Origin: Fuerstiella sp.
Lineage (GTDB): Bacteria > Planctomycetota > Planctomycetia > Planctomycetales > Planctomycetaceae
Direction of reading: 5' to 3'
DNA length: 64,000 nucleotides
NCBI GenBank assembly: GCA_022447225.1
Contig: JAKVAZ010000012.1
Coordinates: forward strand, 1-64,000
A program made the translations under genes and the position numbers. The notes under the pieces were generated by a model that worked only from the letters and a program-made list of their open reading frames with translations, did no database searches and had not been told where the DNA came from. Positions 35,775 through 44,676 of the stretch are shown one piece after another. How positions within the stretch are numbered: the first letter of the stretch is position 1; each line of letters begins with the position of its first letter.

Positions 35775-37112
35775 ATGCCCATCTCCGTGAATCGGCGTGA
35801 TTTTCTGACCCGTAGCAGTCTGGCTGGGGCTACTGCAGCATCAATGTGGTATTTGAATCCAGGGCCGGCTGCTGCTTCCGTTTCGTCGCTCGAAAAACTT
35901 AACATCGCTGCAATCGGAACTGGTAATCGGGCAGGCAGTAACATCGCCGGGTGCGAGAGCCAGAATATTGTCGCGGTTGCTGACGTCGATGCCGGTTTTC
36001 TGGAGGCGGCAGGCAGCAAATACACGGGCGCCCGGTGCTACCGTGATTACCGGGTGATGCTGGAAAAAGAATCAGACAGGATCGACGCGGTGATTGTGGC
36101 AACTCCCGATCACACACACGCCCCGGCAGCAGCAATGGCGCTGCGTATGGGTAAGCACACCTACTGTGAAAAGCCGCTGACTCACACCGTATATGAAGCC
36201 CGTGTCTTGGCGAATCTTGCCGCAGAAAACAACCTTGTCACCCAAATGGGGACCCAGATTCATGCCGGAGACAATTATCGTCGGGTTGTGGAATTAATTC
36301 AAAGCGGAACGATTGGACCTGTGCGGGAAGTGCATGTTTGGAAGGATGTGGATTACAGCACCGGACGTTTGATGAAACGAGACAAACCGGCGGGCCTGGA
36401 TTGGGATTTGTGGCTTGGCCCGATTTCCCGACGGGATTACGTCGAGGCAACAATCAATGGTACACACCAAACCATCGCGCCATTTCACTGGCGGTGGTTC
36501 TGGGACTATGGAAATGGAGGTCTGGGTGACTTCGGTTGTCATTTCATGGATTTGGCGCACTGGGCTCTTGACCTGAAACATCCGACGTCCGTGGCAGCAA
36601 CCGGCCCTGCGCCTGATCAGGATGCGACGACCTCCGGCATTGTTGTGAAGTATCAATATCCGCAGAGAGGAGACAAACCGCCCGTAAATCTGACCTGGTA
36701 CGATGGCCCCCGCAAACCCGATCTTCTTGCTAAGTACAGAGACAAAAACGGTCAGCCGCTGGACTGGCGCGGTGGACAGTTGTTTGTTGGCGAACGGGGG
36801 GCTCTTATTTCAGACTATGGTACGCATATGCTGTTACCTGCAGATTCGTCAGTAGAGTTCCAGCGTCCTGAACCGTATCTACCTAGTTCAATCGGTCACC
36901 ACAACGAATGGATTGAGGGCATCAAATCCGGTGGACCCACAACCTGTAATTTCAGTTATTCCGGGGCGCTGACGGAAGCTGTGCTGCTGGGAGTGGTTTC
37001 GTATCGCAGTGGCGAAACACTGGACTGGGATGCAGAAAATTTGAAAGTTAGAAATTCGCCCCGGGCGCAGCACATGATCCATAAGGAGTATCGAAAGGGT
37101 TGGACGCTGTAA
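35775..37112 (+). CDS. Tat-exported Gfo/Idh/MocA family oxidoreductase
   Basis: A 445-residue predicted sugar dehydrogenase. The ATG at 35775 follows GAGGA by 7 nt and yields a twin-arginine signal (NRRDFLTRSS, residues 6-15) with an Ala-rich cleavage region; the open frame continues 53 codons upstream without sense. Seen: Rossmann loop AAIGTGNRAG (about 52-61), CEKPLT about residue 130 with the catalytic Lys-Pro, a C-terminal domain with WFWDYGNGGLGDFGCHFMDLAHWAL. This resembles the planctomycete protein group more than cytoplasmic IolG. It diverges from the aldolase gene and is followed 267 nt later by another Gfo/Idh gene. Confidence 0.92.
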   Translation: MPISVNRRDFLTRSSLAGATAASMWYLNPGPAAASVSSLEKLNIAAIGTGNRAGSNIAGCESQNIVAVADVDAGFLEAAGSKYTGARCYRDYRVMLEKESDRIDAVIVATPDHTHAPAAAMALRMGKHTYCEKPLTHTVYEARVLANLAAENNLVTQMGTQIHAGDNYRRVVELIQSGTIGPVREVHVWKDVDYSTGRLMKRDKPAGLDWDLWLGPISRRDYVEATINGTHQTIAPFHWRWFWDYGNGGLGDFGCHFMDLAHWALDLKHPTSVAATGPAPDQDATTSGIVVKYQYPQRGDKPPVNLTWYDGPRKPDLLAKYRDKNGQPLDWRGGQLFVGERGALISDYGTHMLLPADSSVEFQRPEPYLPSSIGHHNEWIEGIKSGGPTTCNFSYSGALTEAVLLGVVSYRSGETLDWDAENLKVRNSPRAQHMIHKEYRKGWTL

Positions 37113-37379
37113 CGTTTCATTGAGACGACCATCTGGGTCTGGCTGTGCCACAACGTTGAATCGATTAATCTTTGTCTGATGGAGTCTGACGGGGGTTTCT
37201 GTGGTGTGTTACTGAAACAATCCGGCACAACAGAGAAACGAACAACTGCCGACGGACGCGGCAAGTGATGAAGCGGTCAAATACAGCGGTTGCCGCTTCC
37301 GACCGGTCTTTCGGACACAATGTCAGGTCCCGGACTTTTCCGGCCGAGACTGCCAACAAAACCATTCCGGACAAAACTT

Positions 37380-38453
37380 ATGCAGTTATTTGATCGACGA
37401 GCCTTTGTTGCAACTGCCGGCAGTCTGACGGCCGGTCTTTCGGGCGTCAGAGCAAACCGGTCTGCTGACCGGATCAAAATCGGACAAATCGGTACCGGCC
37501 ACGCGCATGCTTCGGGTGTGTTTTCACAGCTCAAACAGACTGATGATTTTCAGATCGTTGGTGTTGTTGAAAACGATCCCATGCGTCGTCGTGCGTTGGG
37601 TGAATCGTATCACGATATAAAACTGGTCAGTGAGGATCAGCTTCTGAATACCAGAGGACTGCAGGCTGTTGTCATTGAAACGGAGGTGGAACATCTTTTA
37701 CCGACCGCGAAGAGGTGCGCTGAAGCCGGTCTGCACATCCATCTCGATAAACCGCCTGGAGAAACGCTTGAAGGATTTCAGACCCTCGTTGAGATGATGC
37801 AGCGGCAGGAACTGCATCTTCAGTTGGGTTATATATACCGCTACCATACCGCCTTTCAGTTCTGTTACAGGATTATTAAGGAAGGCTGGCTTGGTGATAT
37901 CTTCGAACTGCACGGGGTGATGAGCAAAAAGGTGAGCGCTTCGTCGAGAACGTATCTGTCGCGGTTTACCGGTGGTTCGATGTTTGAAATCGGCTGCCAT
38001 CTGATTGATGCGATGGTTCGGGTTCTTGGCCATCCTCTCAAGACGACTGCATTCTCCCGTCAGACTCATCCTGAACAGGACTCTCTGGTCGACAATCAGC
38101 TTGCTGTATTTGATTATCCGAACGCGATTGCGTCCGTTCGCAGCGCTCTTGTTGAATACTCCGGACAACAACGGAGACAGTTTACGGTTTGCGGCGAATT
38201 TGGCACCTTTGATCTTCGGCCGCTCGGTGGTCACTCGTTTCGCCTGGCTCTGGAACGTCCTCGCGACGGTTACAAAACCGGTTATCAGGAGGTGACCGTT
38301 CCCGGAGGGCCTGGCGTGTTTGTGAGTGCGTTCCGTGACATGGCATCAATTATTCGCCAGGAAAAGGAGACCGACTATCCTCTGTCTCACGAACTGGCTG
38401 TGCATGAGGCGACGCTGCGGGCCGCCGGCTACAGCATTGCAGATCAAAGGTGA
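37380..38453 (+). CDS. Gfo/Idh/MocA family oxidoreductase with Tat-like leader
   Basis: A 357-residue member of the family, smaller than its neighbour. The ATG at 37380 begins MQLFDRRAFVATAGSL, a twin-arginine-like leader with a short hydrophobic region; earlier starts have no support. Seen: Rossmann motif GQIGTGHAHASG, HLDKPPGE in place of the usual EKP signature (Lys-Pro kept), Y-R-Y-H near residue 155, and the GGSMFEIGCHLIDAM helix of the C-terminal domain. The Asp for Glu change before Lys-Pro is seen in several distant members. Its partner substrate is unknown; its location next to the other Gfo/Idh gene suggests the same pathway. Confidence 0.85.
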   Translation: MQLFDRRAFVATAGSLTAGLSGVRANRSADRIKIGQIGTGHAHASGVFSQLKQTDDFQIVGVVENDPMRRRALGESYHDIKLVSEDQLLNTRGLQAVVIETEVEHLLPTAKRCAEAGLHIHLDKPPGETLEGFQTLVEMMQRQELHLQLGYIYRYHTAFQFCYRIIKEGWLGDIFELHGVMSKKVSASSRTYLSRFTGGSMFEIGCHLIDAMVRVLGHPLKTTAFSRQTHPEQDSLVDNQLAVFDYPNAIASVRSALVEYSGQQRRQFTVCGEFGTFDLRPLGGHSFRLALERPRDGYKTGYQEVTVPGGPGVFVSAFRDMASIIRQEKETDYPLSHELAVHEATLRAAGYSIADQR

Positions 38454-38636
38454 ACCCGTCGACTTCGCGATTGCTTAGAAAGGTCTGATTCGTTGTCTCG
38501 ATCCTGATGGCGACAACCGGAACGTGTATTACTCCGCGAACGGCATTGAAGGTAGTCTCAATTAGGTTGCATTCAAGGGCAGGACAACTACCGTGCCGGT
38601 CTTCCATCGCGAAGACACAACTCGGGGATATCGATT

Positions 38637-39932
38637 GTGATCAGCTCAAACGAAGACCGCATTGCAGTTGTCGCAGGTCTGCGAACACCTTTTGCCCGAC
38701 AGGCGAGCCACTATTCGACACTCAACGCCATCGATCTGGGCAGAATGGTGGTCTGCGAACTGCTTGCCCGCACAAATATTGATCCTGACAGCATCGACCG
38801 GATTGTTTTTGGTCAGGTAGTGGCACTCCCCAAGGCGCCGAACATCGCCCGCGAAATTGTGTTGGGGACTGATTTGCCGGTGACATGTGATGCTTACAGT
38901 GTCTCACGAGCGTGCGCGACCAGTTTTCAGTCTGTGTCCGCGATTTGTGACAGTCTTGAGGTCGGAGATATTGAAATTGGTCTGGCCGGAGGTGCTGATT
39001 CGTCAAGTGTTGTACCGATTTGCTTCAGCGACAGGTTTGCTCTGAAGATGATTCAGGTCAGTAAACAGCGGTCCGTGTTGGGTAAATTAAGAGCGCTTCG
39101 AGGCACACGATTCCGTGATCTTGCCCCGGTGCCCCCGGCGATCGCTGAGTACTCGACAAACCTGCGAATGGGCGACAGTGCCGAACAGATGGCCAGGGAC
39201 TACGGAATCACTCGGGACGATCAGGACCGGCTGGCACAGCGTTCTCACCAACTGGCTCACCAGGCCTGGGAAGATGGCAGACTGGACAAAGAAGTAATCG
39301 CCGCTTATCCCAAACCCTACAAAGAGGTGTTCATTCGTGATGAGAATATACGCGCCGATTCCACGTTAGAGAAACTCTCATCCTTGCGCCCTGTATTTGA
39401 TCGCAGGCACGGTACTGTTACCGCCGGCAACAGTACGCCACTGACGGATGGTGCATCCGTACTACTGCTGATGAAGGAGTCCAGAGCAAAGTCGCTTGGT
39501 TATGAACCGCTGGGCTATATTCGCCAATATGCGTTCACTGCAAACACCGTTGCGGCGGATCTGCTTATGGGGCCGACGCAGGCATCTGCGAAGGTTCTTG
39601 CCAGAGCCGGTATGCAGCTGACCGATCTCACGCTGGTTGATATGCACGAAGCGTTTGCGGCGCAGACGCTGGCGAATCTGACAGCATTCGGTTCCCGGAG
39701 ATATGCGGAAACCTTTCTGAATCGAAGCCAGCCAATTGGTGAAATCGACATGAATCGATTCAACGTACTTGGCGGCTCTCTTGCTTACGGACATCCGTTC
39801 GCCGCGACCGGCGGCCGCATGATCACGCAGACAATTAATGAACTGAAACGTCGTGGCGGAGGAGTGGCGCTCACAACCGCGTGCGCTGCCGGTGGACTGG
39901 GCGCTGCCATGATTGTCGAAGCAGAAGCGTGA
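38637..39932 (+). CDS. fadI: Acetyl-CoA acyltransferase (3-ketoacyl-CoA thiolase, FadI-like)
   Basis: Catalyses thiolytic cleavage of 3-ketoacyl-CoA in beta-oxidation. The 431 residues start with GTG at 38637, with GGGGA about 8 nt upstream. All three catalytic residues are present: the nucleophile Cys C93 ([10 protein letters not shown]), His H386 ([14 protein letters not shown]) and Cys C416 (TTACAAGG). The length fits the FadI group (about 436) better than FadA (about 390). The gene is followed by fadJ after 23 nt, the same arrangement as the E. coli fadI-fadJ pair used in anaerobic beta-oxidation. Confidence 0.93.
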   Translation: MISSNEDRIAVVAGLRTPFARQASHYSTLNAIDLGRMVVCELLARTNIDPDSIDRIVFGQVVALPKAPNIAREIVLGTDLPVTCDAYSVSRACATSFQSVSAICDSLEVGDIEIGLAGGADSSSVVPICFSDRFALKMIQVSKQRSVLGKLRALRGTRFRDLAPVPPAIAEYSTNLRMGDSAEQMARDYGITRDDQDRLAQRSHQLAHQAWEDGRLDKEVIAAYPKPYKEVFIRDENIRADSTLEKLSSLRPVFDRRHGTVTAGNSTPLTDGASVLLLMKESRAKSLGYEPLGYIRQYAFTANTVAADLLMGPTQASAKVLARAGMQLTDLTLVDMHEAFAAQTLANLTAFGSRRYAETFLNRSQPIGEIDMNRFNVLGGSLAYGHPFAATGGRMITQTINELKRRGGGVALTTACAAGGLGAAMIVEAEA

Positions 39933-39955
39933 TCTGAGCATTCAGGAAAGACCTT

Positions 39956-42112
39956 ATGGACACGTTGACCACAACGCTGGACGATCAGGGAATTCTCACC
40001 GTCGCGATTGACGTGCCGAACGAATCGATGAATGTGCTGAATCAGGCCCTGGCCCAGGAATTCGATAAGCTGACTGCCAGAATAGAAGATGATAATGGGA
40101 TCCGTTCCGTAATCCTGATCAGTGGCAAGGACAATAGCTTCGTCGCCGGAGCGGACATCAAGATGCTGCAGTCTGTCAGAAGTTTCGAAGAAACCCGGCA
40201 GCTGATTATCAATGGGCATGAACTTTTCCAACGAGTTAGTGAGAGTTCCAAACCGTTCGTTGCAGCCATTCACGGCCCTTGCCTCGGTGGTGGTCTGGAA
40301 CTGGCCCTGGCATGCCATTACCGGATTGCCAGTGACGACACAAAAACAAAGATTGGGCTGCCTGAGGTCATGCTCGGACTTTTGCCCGGAGGTCGCGGTG
40401 CATCACTGGTTCCTCGGATGGTCAATCTGCCTCAGGCGCTGGATCTGCTATTAACCGGCCGGCAGCTTAATGCAAAACGAGCCCGACGTCTGGGACTGAT
40501 TGACGAAGTGGTGCCGTCCGCAATTTTGAAGGACGTTGCCCGAAAGACAGCATTAAATGCAGTACTGTCAACAAGGTCCAAACGCAAACAGTCTCTCAGG
40601 GACAGAATATTAAGGATGCCCGGGGTCCGCGGCCTTATCCTGAGAAAAGCTCGCCAGCAGGTAATGAAAACGACACGAGGGTTGTACCCGGCTCCGCTGG
40701 CCATCCTCGAAGTCGCTGAGACCTCATTGTCATCTTCACTGATAGAGGCTCTGGAGGTCGAAAGTACGCGATTCGCTGAATTGGCGATGTCTGCGGAAGC
40801 GAACCAGCTAATGAATATTTACTTCGCGTCCAATGATCTCAAAAAAGAGCGTTTTATCGAATCAGATGTTAATGAGCGTCAAGTGAACCGAGTGGGAATT
40901 CTTGGCGGAGGTCTCATGGGGGCCGGTATCGCACTTGTTTCCATCGATAAAGCCAATGTTGCAGTCAGAATGAAAGACATTCGACACGAAGGAATTCTTA
41001 GTGCCTGTCGACACGTGGATACCTTTTACAGCAAACGTGTCAAACGCAGGGTTTTGTCTCAGGAGCAGGCGAAGAAACGGATGAGCCGTTTCTCCGGAAC
41101 GCTGGATTACAGTGGCTTCGATCGCTGTGACCTGGTTATCGAAGCTGTATTCGAAGACTTAATTCTGAAGCAGCAGATGCTTTCCGACGTGGAGATTCTG
41201 GGAAATGAAGACACTGTCTTTGCGACTAACACGTCGTCGATTCCTGTTGCAGAGATCGCCGCAAATGCGATTCGCCCAGGTAATGTTCTGGGGATGCATT
41301 ATTTTTCACCGGTCGAAAAAATGCCTCTGCTTGAGATTATTCGACATTCCGGCACCTCGGATCAGGCAGTAGCAACAGCAGTCGCCTTTGGCAGGAAACA
41401 GGGCAAGACCGTTGTGGTGGTCAAGGACGGTCCCGGTTTCTATGTGAATCGTATTCTGGCGCCTTATATCAATGCTGCGATGCGCTGCGGAATGGATGGG
41501 GTCCCGTTTAATAAAATTGATCAGGCCCTGGTGAATTTTGGATTCCCCGTGGGGCCATTCAAACTGCTTGACGAAGTGGGCATCGACGTCGGCAGCAAAG
41601 TACAGCCCATCCTGGAAGAAGCGTACGGAAGCCGCATGCTGGGCAGCGATCTGCAGAAGAAGCTGGTTGAGTCGAATCGTGTCGGTAAAAAGGCAGGAAA
41701 AGGTTTTTACCGTTACGACAAACCGAAGAACAGCAAAACAATTGATGAAACGATCTACCAGGAACTGGGTATTAGTCCCCACAAACAAATCTCAGAATCA
41801 CAAATCGTAGACCAGTGTCTGTTGATGATGCTGAACGAAGCCGTCTTTTGCCTGCAGGATGGAACTATCTTTTGCCCGCGAGACGGTGATATCGCCGCCG
41901 TCTTTGGTATCGGATTTCCGCCGTTTTTGGGAGGCCCTTTCCGTTACATGGATCAGCGGGGACTGTCAGTAACTGTGGCTGCTATGAGAAAGCTGCAAAA
42001 AAATGTCAGTAACCGGTACGAACCGGCGCCACTCCTGATTGAAATGGCTGAAAAATCTCACAGTTTTTATGACGACATACAGCCGGCAAACCACCAGCAG
42101 AAGGACGTTTGA
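39956..42112 (+). CDS. fadJ: Fatty acid oxidation complex alpha subunit, FadJ-like
   Basis: A 718-residue bifunctional enoyl-CoA hydratase and 3-hydroxyacyl-CoA dehydrogenase. Seen: the N-terminal crotonase domain (about 1-190) with oxyanion motif GGGLELAL and the two catalytic Glu (E115, E137 in LPEVMLGLLPG); the NAD-binding Rossmann domain (about 310-490) with VGILGGGLMGAG; the dehydrogenase signature MHYFSPVEKMPLLEII with catalytic His; and two C-terminal helical domains (about 490-700). It follows fadI by 23 nt, and the peptidase gene dcp starts 18 nt after it, so the three are probably co-transcribed. Confidence 0.95.
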   Translation: MDTLTTTLDDQGILTVAIDVPNESMNVLNQALAQEFDKLTARIEDDNGIRSVILISGKDNSFVAGADIKMLQSVRSFEETRQLIINGHELFQRVSESSKPFVAAIHGPCLGGGLELALACHYRIASDDTKTKIGLPEVMLGLLPGGRGASLVPRMVNLPQALDLLLTGRQLNAKRARRLGLIDEVVPSAILKDVARKTALNAVLSTRSKRKQSLRDRILRMPGVRGLILRKARQQVMKTTRGLYPAPLAILEVAETSLSSSLIEALEVESTRFAELAMSAEANQLMNIYFASNDLKKERFIESDVNERQVNRVGILGGGLMGAGIALVSIDKANVAVRMKDIRHEGILSACRHVDTFYSKRVKRRVLSQEQAKKRMSRFSGTLDYSGFDRCDLVIEAVFEDLILKQQMLSDVEILGNEDTVFATNTSSIPVAEIAANAIRPGNVLGMHYFSPVEKMPLLEIIRHSGTSDQAVATAVAFGRKQGKTVVVVKDGPGFYVNRILAPYINAAMRCGMDGVPFNKIDQALVNFGFPVGPFKLLDEVGIDVGSKVQPILEEAYGSRMLGSDLQKKLVESNRVGKKAGKGFYRYDKPKNSKTIDETIYQELGISPHKQISESQIVDQCLLMMLNEAVFCLQDGTIFCPRDGDIAAVFGIGFPPFLGGPFRYMDQRGLSVTVAAMRKLQKNVSNRYEPAPLLIEMAEKSHSFYDDIQPANHQQKDV

Positions 42113-42130
42113 TTGTGAGCGTCTGCCCGA

Positions 42131-44308
42131 ATGGTTTTCCGCTTTGCTGTAACGGTCACATCCATGTTTTCTCCGATGTTTGCGGCTGCCCAGGCATCCC
42201 TTCTGTTTCGTCTGATTGGTGACGTCATTGTGAATAATGAGCCTGTCGTAAATATTTCCGGACTTCCGGCTGAAAATCCGTTCTCGATGCCGAGCCCTCT
42301 GCCGTTTCATGCGCCGCCCTTTGACACGATTCGGATCGAACATTACCAGCCGGCTTTCAACAGCGGCATGCAGCAGCAACGTGAGGAGATTGCTGCTATT
42401 ACGGCACAGGCCGAGGCTGCGACGTTTGCCAACACGATCGTGCCTTTCGAAAAGTCAGGAACGTTGCTCAAACGCGTTCGACGGGTGTTTTTTAACATGA
42501 CATCTGCTCACACCAGCAGGCATCTGCAAAATATCCAGACTGAGATGGCACCTCTGCTTGCCGCCCATTCCGACAATATTCTGCTGAATCGTGAATTGTT
42601 TCAACGCGTGGAAACACTCTACGAATCACGAGAGTCAACTGGGCTCAGCAACGAACAGCGGGAAGTTGTTCGACAGCACTATATGGCGTTCATTCGCGCC
42701 GGCGCAAGACTCTCTCCCGAACTGCAGAGTCAGATTCGGTCACTGAATGAGCAGCTGTCGACGTTACAAAACAGTTTTGAGGACAATCTGCTGGCGGTTA
42801 TGAAAGAACGTTCGGTTCTTGTAGATGATATTGCTGAACTTGATGGCATGTCAGCCGGAGACATCGCAGCTGCGGCGGAAGGTGCACGTGAGCGTGGCTT
42901 TGAGGGCAAATATCTTCTGGAGATAACCAACACCACACGTGTTCCGATTCTGACATCACTGAACAATCGTAAATTACGGCAACGAGTCTGGGAGGCTTCA
43001 GCCAACCGGGCGACGGGTGAAAATAACGGTATCGACAATCGTCCCCTGGTGCTTGAGATCGCTCAGCTGCGTTCGGAACGAGCCAGACTGCTCGGCTTCG
43101 AAAACTACGCCACGTACCAACTGCAGACTCAGATGGCAAAAACGCCGGATGCCGCACGCCGAATGCTGACAGATCTGGTACCCGGAGTCGTGGCGCGTGT
43201 TCGGGAGGAATCCAGGGAATTGAGAGACATGATCGCGAGTCTTGGTGCTGACCATGCTCTGCAGCCATGGGACTGGGAGTACTATGCAGAACGGGTCCGC
43301 CAGTCGCGATTTGACGTCGACGAGGCTGCTGTGAAGCCGTATTTTGAACTTGACAGTGTGTTGGAAAACGGTGTGTTCTTCACGATGGACTGCCTGTTCG
43401 GTATCAAATTTCGCGAACGTAAAGACCTGCCGGTCTATCACCCGGAAGTGCGGGTGTTTGATGTGCTGGATACGGACGGAAGCCAGCTCGGATTGTTTTA
43501 TATTGATTTTTTTAAACGTGACTCGAAACGTGGGGGTGCGTGGGCGAGTTCATGGGTAACTCAGTCTCATCTGCTGGAAGCAAAACCTGTGATTGTCAAT
43601 GTGCTCAATAATCCGCGACCGGCAGCGGAAGCACCGGCATTGATCAGTCTCGACAATGTCACCACGTTGTTTCACGAGATGGGACATGCGGTGCACGGAC
43701 TGTTTTCTGATGTGACGTATCCGTCGGTTGCAGGAACGTCTACACCGCGTGATTTTGTGGAATTTCCGTCGACGTTTGAAGAAGACTGGTGCATTCAACC
43801 CGAAATTCTGAGCCGCTATGCGCGGCATCACGAAACGGGTGAATCGATTCCTCAGGAACTTCTGGACAACGTGGTTCAGGCCAGCCGGTTTAATCAGGGG
43901 TTCGAGACGCTGGAATATCTGGCTGCTGCTATTCTGGATCTGGAATGGCATTCCCTGAATCCGGATGAAATTCCCGATGATATAGAATCTTTTGAAGCGG
44001 TCACACTGCGTAAATATGGTGTCGATATACCTGCTGTGCCGCCTCGATATCGCACACCGTACTTTGCTCACATTTGGGGCGGGGGTTATGCGGCCGGCTA
44101 CTATGCCTATTTATGGAGCGAAGTCCTGGCGGCCGACGCGTTTGCGTTTATGCAGTCCGGAGGCGGAGCCACGCGTGCCAATGGTGACGATCTCCGGAGA
44201 GAGGTCCTTTCCCGAGGCAGCAGTCGGGATCCTATGGAATCCTACAAAGCATTCCGGGGTCAGGAGCCTGCTGTTGATGCTTTGCTGATCCGACGAGGTC
44301 TGAAGTAG
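42131..44308 (+). CDS. dcp: M3 family oligopeptidase (peptidyl-dipeptidase Dcp-like)
   Basis: A zinc oligopeptidase that removes dipeptides from short peptides. The sequence aligns along its length with E. coli Dcp (PFDTIRIEHYQPAF, QPWDWEYYAE, the DSKRGGAW region, TPRDFVEFPS, YFAHIWGGGYAAGYYAYLW). Seen: the zinc motif HEMGHAVHG at about residue 515. The first frame start at 42131 adds a 33-residue hydrophobic leader (VTSMFSPMFAAAQASLLF). The GTG at 42230 would start like E. coli Dcp, with NPF near the N-terminus, and has a GGTGA upstream, so a cytoplasmic start is just as likely. It lies 18 nt after fadJ; a link of a peptidase to beta-oxidation is not known. Confidence 0.92.
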   Translation: MVFRFAVTVTSMFSPMFAAAQASLLFRLIGDVIVNNEPVVNISGLPAENPFSMPSPLPFHAPPFDTIRIEHYQPAFNSGMQQQREEIAAITAQAEAATFANTIVPFEKSGTLLKRVRRVFFNMTSAHTSRHLQNIQTEMAPLLAAHSDNILLNRELFQRVETLYESRESTGLSNEQREVVRQHYMAFIRAGARLSPELQSQIRSLNEQLSTLQNSFEDNLLAVMKERSVLVDDIAELDGMSAGDIAAAAEGARERGFEGKYLLEITNTTRVPILTSLNNRKLRQRVWEASANRATGENNGIDNRPLVLEIAQLRSERARLLGFENYATYQLQTQMAKTPDAARRMLTDLVPGVVARVREESRELRDMIASLGADHALQPWDWEYYAERVRQSRFDVDEAAVKPYFELDSVLENGVFFTMDCLFGIKFRERKDLPVYHPEVRVFDVLDTDGSQLGLFYIDFFKRDSKRGGAWASSWVTQSHLLEAKPVIVNVLNNPRPAAEAPALISLDNVTTLFHEMGHAVHGLFSDVTYPSVAGTSTPRDFVEFPSTFEEDWCIQPEILSRYARHHETGESIPQELLDNVVQASRFNQGFETLEYLAAAILDLEWHSLNPDEIPDDIESFEAVTLRKYGVDIPAVPPRYRTPYFAHIWGGGYAAGYYAYLWSEVLAADAFAFMQSGGGATRANGDDLRREVLSRGSSRDPMESYKAFRGQEPAVDALLIRRGLK

Positions 44309-44676
44309 CCATCCGTTTCAAACGTGGGGCAGGACTGTGCGACGTTCCTGTTCACCGCTTGGGTGGCACCCGGACACAACACCCCGGAACCGAACACGGA
44401 GGATCGTTGAGCAGTTACTGACGGGAGCGCGAAGTCCCGTTTCCGTCCTTAAGCTCCTGCCTGTTTCGGCCAGCTGCTGAACATCGTTGTCCGGTCTTCA
44501 GCAGGGGCACTCGGTTAAATCAGTAATTCGGCAGCAGATTTTGAATCACTGTGCGAGCATGGGGTCCGAGGGTCCGGGGCAGCAACGGATACGGCCGTTC
44601 TTTCTGTAATGAAATCAACAACCGAGTTGATCGTCCGTCTGTTCAGGGTCATTGTCAGCTGCGTGACTTGACTGAT
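44309..44676. other. Intergenic, about 370 bp, no supported gene
   Basis: The convergent gap between dcp and the PPC-like protein gene. I see a weak hairpin (ACGGGA/TCCCGT at about 44421-44440) and no gene. An 87-codon plus-strand frame at 44551 overlaps the neighbouring gene's 3' end and is not supported. Confidence 0.45.
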
